From contig CAYHAK010000032.1 in NCBI GenBank assembly GCA_964354625.1, positions 1-19,993 on the forward strand: a stretch of DNA of 19,993 nt. The letters run 5' to 3'. Origin of the DNA: DATKKK01 sp964354625. GTDB lineage: Archaea > Thermoproteota > Bathyarchaeia > Bathyarchaeales > Bathycorpusculaceae. The notes beneath the pieces are model-generated. The model worked only from the letters and a program-made list of their open reading frames with translations, was not told where the DNA came from and did no database searches. Both the position numbers and the translations under genes were made by a program. Below, piece after piece: positions 15,413 to 19,993 of this stretch; the first letter of the stretch is position 1, and every line of letters starts with the position of its first letter.

Positions 15413-16341
15413 ACCATCAACGTCTGTAGTTCGTGCGTGATTTCGTCCACGCTGCTGTACGTTTTCTCGGGCAGCTTCTCCAAGAAGGTTTCCGCACGTG
15501 TTCTCTCAGAGTGGTTCAGGTCAAAGAGCTTCCAGCCTTGGCTGAGGACGAGTTCCTGTTTCGTGATTGGAAAGCTCGCATCCTCGCTAAGTATCTCTTC
15601 CAGTGAACGCAGTCCAGTGGTTCCGGTGACTTGGGGGAACTCGCCTGTTTGCTTGTAGACCTTGAGTCTGGCGGCGTCATTGTACATTCTGACGAAGTGA
15701 AAGCTCATCACTGCTTTTTCGGCTTTCGAGTTTGAGGCTTTGTGATCTATTTCGGCGAGTTCCCCGTCTGTAGGCTGGTATATGTTGTGGTTTCCCTTGC
15801 CAAAGAGCCTGGAATATAGCACGTCGGATTCGTAGGCAGGTGTTTCGCCTTTCGAAAGGTCAATGCAGTGGATGACGTCATGATCTTGCATGGTTTTCAC
15901 GAGTTGGGAAGGCAGCTTCGACGTTGGGGTTCCCCTTATTTCCAGAGATAGCCGCGCCTTTTCAAGCTTCACGGAATCCAGAAGGCCGTTGATGTTGGCA
16001 ATCGTGGCTTGAGTCATTTTGAGGGATTGTGGCGCTTGCATGTGCAGAACGTCGGCGTCTAGGGTTGTGCATATTTGCTTCATTTTTTCGAATGTCTTGA
16101 GTGCCTCTTCTGTTGGTTGGAATTTGTGCGTGTGCGTTATGGTGCGGTTGGCTCTTACTGTGAAGTGGAAGTCTTGTGGGACGAGTTTTCGCCATCTTTG
16201 CGCCTCCGTGAGGGATGGTGTCTGGTAGAATGTGGTGTTTACTTCCACGAAGTTGAAGGCTCTTGAGTAAGCCACGAGCGGGTGCAGGCCAGGGATCTGG
16301 TAGTATGCCCATCCGCCTGCGCCGATGAGGTATTCTTTCAC
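15409..16341 (-). CDS. DUF72 (YecE-like) protein, first gene of tandem pair
   Basis: The 310-residue product is a divergent DUF72 TIM-barrel protein. It opens with IGAGGWAYYQIPGLHPL, keeps the family VEVNTTFYQTP at about 33-43, and has LHMQAPQSL, LSLEIRGTP and HFVRMYNDAARLK in the expected later positions. The usual family GTSGW is IGAGGW here, and the final strand carries MYNDAA where active relatives have NNHF-type Asn/His, so it may be a pseudo-enzyme partner of the second DUF72 protein. It starts at GTG 16341, about ten bases after the predicted transcript start, so the transcript is nearly leaderless. It is the promoter-proximal gene of a two-gene operon with GTGA overlap. The divergent neighbour is the RadA-like/PolB2 cluster. 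Confidence 0.82.
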   Translation of the reverse strand: MKEYLIGAGGWAYYQIPGLHPLVAYSRAFNFVEVNTTFYQTPSLTEAQRWRKLVPQDFHFTVRANRTITHTHKFQPTEEALKTFEKMKQICTTLDADVLHMQAPQSLKMTQATIANINGLLDSVKLEKARLSLEIRGTPTSKLPSQLVKTMQDHDVIHCIDLSKGETPAYESDVLYSRLFGKGNHNIYQPTDGELAEIDHKASNSKAEKAVMSFHFVRMYNDAARLKVYKQTGEFPQVTGTTGLRSLEEILSEDASFPITKQELVLSQGWKLFDLNHSERTRAETFLEKLPEKTYSSVDEITHELQTLMV

Positions 16342-16371
16342 AGTTTTCGCCTGTGCCGTGAGCGGTTCTTC

Positions 16372-16380
16372 ACTTTAAGC
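16372..16380 (-). promoter_or_regulatory. TATA box of the DUF72 operon
   Basis: AGCTTAAAGTG on the minus strand lies about 35 bases before the GTG at 16341, giving a predicted transcript start near 16350. Confidence 0.45.
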
Positions 16381-16394
16381 TATCTCCCTCCCTG

Positions 16395-16403
16395 TATTAA
16401 ATT
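16395..16403 (+). promoter_or_regulatory. TATA box of the RadA-like/PolB2 cluster
   Basis: TATTAAATT is a good archaeal TATA box and predicts a transcript start near 16427. This rules out frame openings further upstream and supports a start for the RadA-like protein near 16459. It lies only about 20 bases from the opposing DUF72 box, so the two promoters may be regulated together. Confidence 0.5.
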
Positions 16404-16458
16404 GTGTTTTTTTAGAGAACGTTTATTTGGTTTCGGCCTTGCGGTTGTTTTTGAAGAT

Positions 16459-17175
16459 GTGGAATGCACCTTGCATGTTCTGTCAACGGAAAAAGCTACA
16501 TGCCTCACTCTCGGCGATCAGGTACTAGACGGCATTTTCCCTGGCCTCGAACCCGGCGATTTTACGGTTTTGCATGGAGCGGCAGCGTCTTTCATGACGT
16601 TCGTGCTTGCTGTCCGTTGCCAAATGCCTACAGGCCACGGCGGGCTGGATTCGTCTGCCATTTACGTGGACGGCGGCAACTCGTTTAACCCCTACACGGT
16701 TGCACAGATTGCGAGAAGCTACGGCTTAGACTCAAGAGCCACCTTGGAGAGGATTCATGTTTCAAGGGCCTTCACGGCGTATCAGTTTTCAGCTTTGGTG
16801 TTGGAGAAACTTGGGCCTTTCTTGAGGAGGAAGAGGTCTAAGCTTCTGGTGATTTCCGATATTTCCTCTTTGTTTTTCGACAAAGACATGCCAAAGACTG
16901 AGGCTAGAGACCTGTTTATGAAAGTCTGCGCCAAACTTGCAGACATCACTGCCGAAAAGCAGGCCGTCGTGGTCGTGCGCTACTTTCCAGAAAAGAGATC
17001 TAGGCTAGGCTTATTTTTTGAGACTGTTCTGTTTGGGCGTTCGAATGCTCTGGTTAGATTCAAGCGAACAGAAAAAGGTGTGAGATTTGTTTTAGAGGGT
17101 CATCCGCGTGTAACGTTGTTCAGCATGGATTTTCCTGAAGATTATGTGCCTTTGGCAGCGTTTGCGGGGGTGTAG
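16459..17175 (+). CDS. RadA/RecA-like protein with inactive ATPase site
   Basis: The 238-residue product (counted from GTG 16459) follows the RadA core: TLGDQVLDGIFPGLEPGDFTVLHG resembles the RadA entry to the P-loop, and YVDGGNSFNPYTVAQIA then HVSRAFTAYQFSAL match the RadA strand-helix pattern. The P-loop reads GAAASFMT at 40-47, with the invariant Gly-Lys replaced by Phe-Met. The catalytic Glu of the DTE motif is Gly73. The Walker B strand LLVISDISSLF keeps Asp134. The N-terminal HhH domain is absent. ATP hydrolysis is therefore unlikely, and the protein is probably a structural partner of RadA or the polymerase. The frame opens further upstream, but those codons precede the predicted transcript start. 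The next gene starts four bases after the stop. An analogy to bacterial ImuA is inference. Confidence 0.8.
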   Translation: MECTLHVLSTEKATCLTLGDQVLDGIFPGLEPGDFTVLHGAAASFMTFVLAVRCQMPTGHGGLDSSAIYVDGGNSFNPYTVAQIARSYGLDSRATLERIHVSRAFTAYQFSALVLEKLGPFLRRKRSKLLVISDISSLFFDKDMPKTEARDLFMKVCAKLADITAEKQAVVVVRYFPEKRSRLGLFFETVLFGRSNALVRFKRTEKGVRFVLEGHPRVTLFSMDFPEDYVPLAAFAGV

Positions 17176-17178
17176 GTT

Positions 17179-17448
17179 TTGGGGCGGACGGTTTTGTCCT
17201 ATCGTCAGGCTTTGGAGGTGGAGGCTGCGCGTTGGGAGGGCTTTCGGCGTGCGTTGCGCGACAAAGATGTGGAGGCTTTTGACAGGATGATGAATGCGTG
17301 CAGGATTTATGCGTCGGCAGGCGGCATGGCGACGAGGCCGATATTGTCAGAGGCCATGTTCATGTCGGTCCTGCTCAGCCTGCAGAGAGAGCTGACGGAG
17401 ATCAGGGAACGCCTTGAGCGACTTGAAAAGCAACTTCGTCAAACTTGA
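17179..17448 (+). CDS. Small helical coiled-coil protein of the PolB2 cluster
   Basis: The 89-residue product is all-helical. Its last 30 residues form an amphipathic coiled coil (LQRELTEIRERLERLEKQL), while the N-terminal part has a helix pair (RQALEVEAARWEGFRRAL and VEAFDRMMNACRIYA). The TTG start lies four bases after the RadA-like stop; a second TTG at 17194 is possible. The 3' end overlaps the polymerase start by 35 bases, so the three genes are tightly coupled. No family name is known to me. Its place between an inactive recombinase and a polymerase suggests a bridging subunit. Confidence 0.7.
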   Translation: MGRTVLSYRQALEVEAARWEGFRRALRDKDVEAFDRMMNACRIYASAGGMATRPILSEAMFMSVLLSLQRELTEIRERLERLEKQLRQT

Positions 17449-19774
17449 GCCCGTCCGAGGCTGGATTTTCGACGTTTACCCCTGTAATGCGGACGAGCTT
17501 GCAGTGTGGATCATAGCCGAAAACGGCGAACGCATGAGACTAGTTGACAAGTTCACGCACCGCATCTATGTTTCAGGCGACCTACAAGGCCTCAAAGACT
17601 TAGCCAAGAAGATCAAGCGCAGTCCATCAGTGGACGGCTTGCGTTTTGTGGAAAAGTGCGCAGATTTCATGAAAGCCACCGCAAATAAGGTCTTGGAGGT
17701 TGATCTGGCAGATTACGGCAGGGCCTCGATCCTTGCTCGGAAGATTCTCAGGTTTGGCGTCTATGAGCGATTCCGGCTTTTTAACGTGGATGTGCCAGTC
17801 GCACAGGCCTACTTGTATGAGAGGGACATTTTTCCGCTTGCGCACGTGCTGGCCGTAGACGCTGGAAACAGAGTTTCGTACGATGTTTTGGACTCAGTTG
17901 AAAGCGTAGATTACGCTGTGCCGCCGTTGCGTTCCATGTGGCTCAACGTGGAAGTTAGGAAAGAGAAAGTAGCCCAACGGCTAACCGATCCAATAGACAG
18001 TATTTCATTGGAGTTCGACGAGAAGACAGTAGCCATCAGCGCGGGAAGCGAGAAGAATAAGCTTTTGCGGCTTGTCAAAACTGTGAAGGAAGAGAATCCT
18101 GACATTGTGCTTACTCATGGTGGGGATTCGTTTGTGTTTCCGTACCTGTCTTATCGCGCCTTTGCCAACGGTGTTTCAGAGAGGCTTGTCCTTGGCAGAG
18201 AGGACGTGCCTCTTCGCGCATGGCACGGCGGCGGAAGGTCGTTCTTCTCCTATGGGCGAGTTTATCACAAGTCACCTGTGCGCAGACTATACGGACGCGT
18301 GCACGTTGACGTGGATAACACGTTTATTTACACGGCCTGCGGTCTAGAAGGGCTGGTTGAGCTCTCGCGCACGTGTCGCGTTCCACTGCAGACCGCCGCC
18401 AGAGCCTCGATTGGAACTATAATGTCCTCGCTGCAGCTTCACACGGCATGGCACAGTGGCGTTCTTATTCCTTGGAAGAAAACTGAGCCGGAAGCCTTCA
18501 AGACAGGCTGGAAACTGCTGGTGGCAGATCGCGGCGGCTTCATCTACGAGCCTAAAGTCGGCTTTCACACGGACATAGTGGAGGTTGATTTCGTCTCAAT
18601 GTTTCCCATGCTCATGCTGAAGCATAATCTTTCAGCGGAAACCGTGCTCTGCAAATGCTGTCCAGACTCGCAGACGCGTGTGCCTGAGCTGGACTATAAC
18701 GTGTGCGAGAAACGGCTAGGCATAGTGCCGAAGACGCTAGATTTGCTGCTGAGGAAACGTTCGAAGTACAAAGGCCTCATGAAAGAAACACAGAACAAAG
18801 AGCTTAGACACGTTTGTAACATGCAGCAGTCGGCCTTGAAGTGGATTCTGGTCACATGTTTCGGCTATCTCGGCTATCGCAACGCTCGATTTGGAAAGGT
18901 AGATGCGCATATTTCGGTCTGCGCGTTTGCGAGGGATAGTCTGCTGCGGGCGGCGAGGATGGCTGAGGCAAAAGGCTTCGAGGTCGTGCACGGCATAGTC
19001 GACTCGCTGTGGCTCAAAAAAACTGGAGCTACGCCCAAAGAAGTAGCCGAACTTTGTCGCGAAGTGTCCGAGGCAGTCAGCGTTCCGCTGAACGTTGAAG
19101 GCAGATACCGCTGGATCGTTTTCCTTCCCTCAAAAATGCGTGAAGGCGTCCCTGTACTGAACAGGTACTATGGAGCGTTCGAAAACGGCACGGTCAAAAT
19201 GAGAGGTGTAGAGGCAAGACGCAACGACACGCCAGCCTTCATTTGCAGCGCCCAAATAGACATGATCAAGAAGCTGGCTGCAGCCACAAACCTCGAAGCC
19301 TTCAAGGAAGAAATCCCTGAAGCCTTCGTCATCCTCAGAGACTACATCAACAGGCTGGTTAGAAGAGAGGTTGACGTACACGACTTGCTGATAGCTAAAC
19401 GGCTGTCGAAAACTCCCTCGCAATATATGCATAATCTCTTTCTGGCAATCGCTGCAAAGCAGCTGGAAAAGAACGGTTTTGAAGTGCATTCAGGACAAAC
19501 AGTCCAGTACGTGATTACGAACGCAAAAAGCAAAAGCGTAAATGAGAGAGTCACAGTCGCCCAACTGCTTACAACTGACACGAAATATGACGTTCAGGAA
19601 TACGTGAACATGCTGGTTTCGGCAACAGAGACTCTGTTCGGAGTATTCGGGCACAATGAAGATGATATCCGAACTGAAGTGCAATATTCCCATAGAATTC
19701 ATGAACCGGTATACAGAAGCATCAACAGAAGTCACTTTCCGGAGCCAGTAGGCCGGGGGCAAGCAGGGTGCTAG
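17414..19774 (+). CDS. polB2: Family B DNA polymerase, PolB2 type, with degenerate active sites
   Basis: The 786-residue length is normal for archaeal PolB. All three exonuclease motifs are broken: Exo I reads LNVEV (Asp to Asn178), Exo II reads HGGDSFVFPYL at 235-245 (the key Asn is Gly236 and the Asp is Val241), and Exo III cannot be identified near 297-320. In the polymerase domain motif A is VDFVSMFP with Asp392 intact. Motif B is LKWILVTCFGYLGYRNARFG at 475-494, with the NSxYG core changed to VTCFG but Lys476 kept. Motif C is GIVDSLW, where the first Asp of DTD is Ile528 and the second, Asp530, remains. These changes are characteristic of archaeal PolB2, reported as a damage-linked or translesion polymerase in Sulfolobales. 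The TTG start overlaps the preceding gene. Proofreading is surely absent; synthesis is uncertain. Confidence 0.88.
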   Translation: MSDLKSNFVKLEPVRGWIFDVYPCNADELAVWIIAENGERMRLVDKFTHRIYVSGDLQGLKDLAKKIKRSPSVDGLRFVEKCADFMKATANKVLEVDLADYGRASILARKILRFGVYERFRLFNVDVPVAQAYLYERDIFPLAHVLAVDAGNRVSYDVLDSVESVDYAVPPLRSMWLNVEVRKEKVAQRLTDPIDSISLEFDEKTVAISAGSEKNKLLRLVKTVKEENPDIVLTHGGDSFVFPYLSYRAFANGVSERLVLGREDVPLRAWHGGGRSFFSYGRVYHKSPVRRLYGRVHVDVDNTFIYTACGLEGLVELSRTCRVPLQTAARASIGTIMSSLQLHTAWHSGVLIPWKKTEPEAFKTGWKLLVADRGGFIYEPKVGFHTDIVEVDFVSMFPMLMLKHNLSAETVLCKCCPDSQTRVPELDYNVCEKRLGIVPKTLDLLLRKRSKYKGLMKETQNKELRHVCNMQQSALKWILVTCFGYLGYRNARFGKVDAHISVCAFARDSLLRAARMAEAKGFEVVHGIVDSLWLKKTGATPKEVAELCREVSEAVSVPLNVEGRYRWIVFLPSKMREGVPVLNRYYGAFENGTVKMRGVEARRNDTPAFICSAQIDMIKKLAAATNLEAFKEEIPEAFVILRDYINRLVRREVDVHDLLIAKRLSKTPSQYMHNLFLAIAAKQLEKNGFEVHSGQTVQYVITNAKSKSVNERVTVAQLLTTDTKYDVQEYVNMLVSATETLFGVFGHNEDDIRTEVQYSHRIHEPVYRSINRSHFPEPVGRGQAGC

Positions 19775-19781
19775 TTTGCGT

Positions 19782-19792
19782 GACGCGCGCTA
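19782..19792. repeat. GC tract between convergent genes
   Basis: GACGCGCGCTA lies between the PolB2 stop and the winged-helix gene. On the minus strand the latter's TAG stop runs straight into CGCGCGTC. Confidence 0.55.
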
Positions 19793-19993
19793 GCTTAGGA
19801 ATCCAGCCAATGCGCCGAATGTTTCAAGGAAGCTCCTTCCTTTGGGAGTGGTTCTGTAGGTGACTGTCTTCTTGTGCTTTTGTACCTCCAGTAGTTCAGA
19901 TCTAGTGAGCACATCCATGTACTTGTGCAGCTGAACAGTGCTTAGCCCGACTCTGCACATGATTTCTGTCTTCTTGGTTCCTCCAATCGCACA
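19790..19993 (-). CDS. Winged-helix regulator, C-terminal part (5' end outside window)
   Basis: The 67 visible residues read through from the window edge to the TAG at 19790-19792. The pattern GTKKTEIMCRVGLSTVQLHK followed by YMDVLTRSELLEV, then a basic wing VTYRTTPKGRSFLE, matches the archaeal HTH_45-type winged helix: recognition helix near VGLSTVQLHKYMDVL, wing near KKTVTYRTTPKG. Such proteins are single-domain DNA-binding regulators of about 80-100 residues. It converges on the PolB2 gene, so it is not in that operon. Its targets are unknown. Confidence 0.7.
   Translation of the reverse strand, partial: CAIGGTKKTEIMCRVGLSTVQLHKYMDVLTRSELLEVQKHKKTVTYRTTPKGRSFLETFGALAGFLS

Noticed and set aside
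16282..16458. Upstream extension of the RadA-like frame beginning at an ATG
   Set aside because: It overlaps the 5' end of the opposite DUF72 gene, precedes the predicted transcript start, and its Cys/Phe-rich residues do not resemble a RadA N-terminus.

Overview
The window reads as archaeal chromosomal DNA, most likely from a Bathyarchaeia-like or related lineage; the rank is a guess. Supporting this are TATA-like promoter boxes (TTTAA, CTTAAA, TTAAAT) about 25-30 bases ahead of short leaders, Shine-Dalgarno sites, an archaeal TrmI tRNA methyltransferase, a stand-alone TRAM protein, a PolB2-type polymerase, a COG4880-like beta-propeller gene, and a formaldehyde-activating enzyme (Fae) domain, which implies tetrahydromethanopterin one-carbon chemistry. 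No rRNA, tRNA, CRISPR array or transposase was recognised.

Layout. Positions 1-2000 are gene-poor: a zinc-ribbon 3' end, a small Cys-rich protein, an orphan HEPN-domain protein in AT-rich DNA, 488 bases with no recognised gene, and a two-helix membrane protein. Positions 2190-6577 hold a TRAM protein and a 1321-residue TPR protein ending in a nucleotide-site-dead KaiC/RecA-like domain. Positions 6600-8630 hold a possible small gene, a broken secreted beta-propeller gene, and two tiny downstream genes (one-helix membrane protein, zinc ribbon) closed by a T-rich terminator. Positions 8651-12260 (minus strand) hold an M24 peptidase-like protein with altered metal ligands and an operon of a DapA-type aldolase fused to Fae followed by trmI. 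A 427-residue unrecognised protein diverges from that operon, followed by a small membrane protein. Positions 14216-16341 (minus) are a tandem pair of DUF72 genes, the second with a SWIM-like zinc-finger tail. Divergent from them, 16459-19774 is a three-gene cluster: a RadA-like protein with a destroyed P-loop, a small coiled-coil protein, and a PolB2-type polymerase with ruined exonuclease and altered polymerase motifs. A partial winged-helix regulator closes the window.

Three things stand out. (1) The dead-RadA / coiled-coil / PolB2 cluster resembles in logic the bacterial ImuA-ImuB-DnaE2 damage-tolerance cassette. (2) The aldolase-Fae fusion, whose aldolase lacks the carboxylate-binding Arg of true dihydrodipicolinate synthase, suggests a pyruvate/formaldehyde aldolase that hands formaldehyde to the pterin carrier. 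(3) Short alternating-GC palindromic tracts, several with the core CATTAGCGCG, recur between genes, sit directly after the stop codon of at least five genes, and lie at two apparent deletion edges in the beta-propeller pseudogene.
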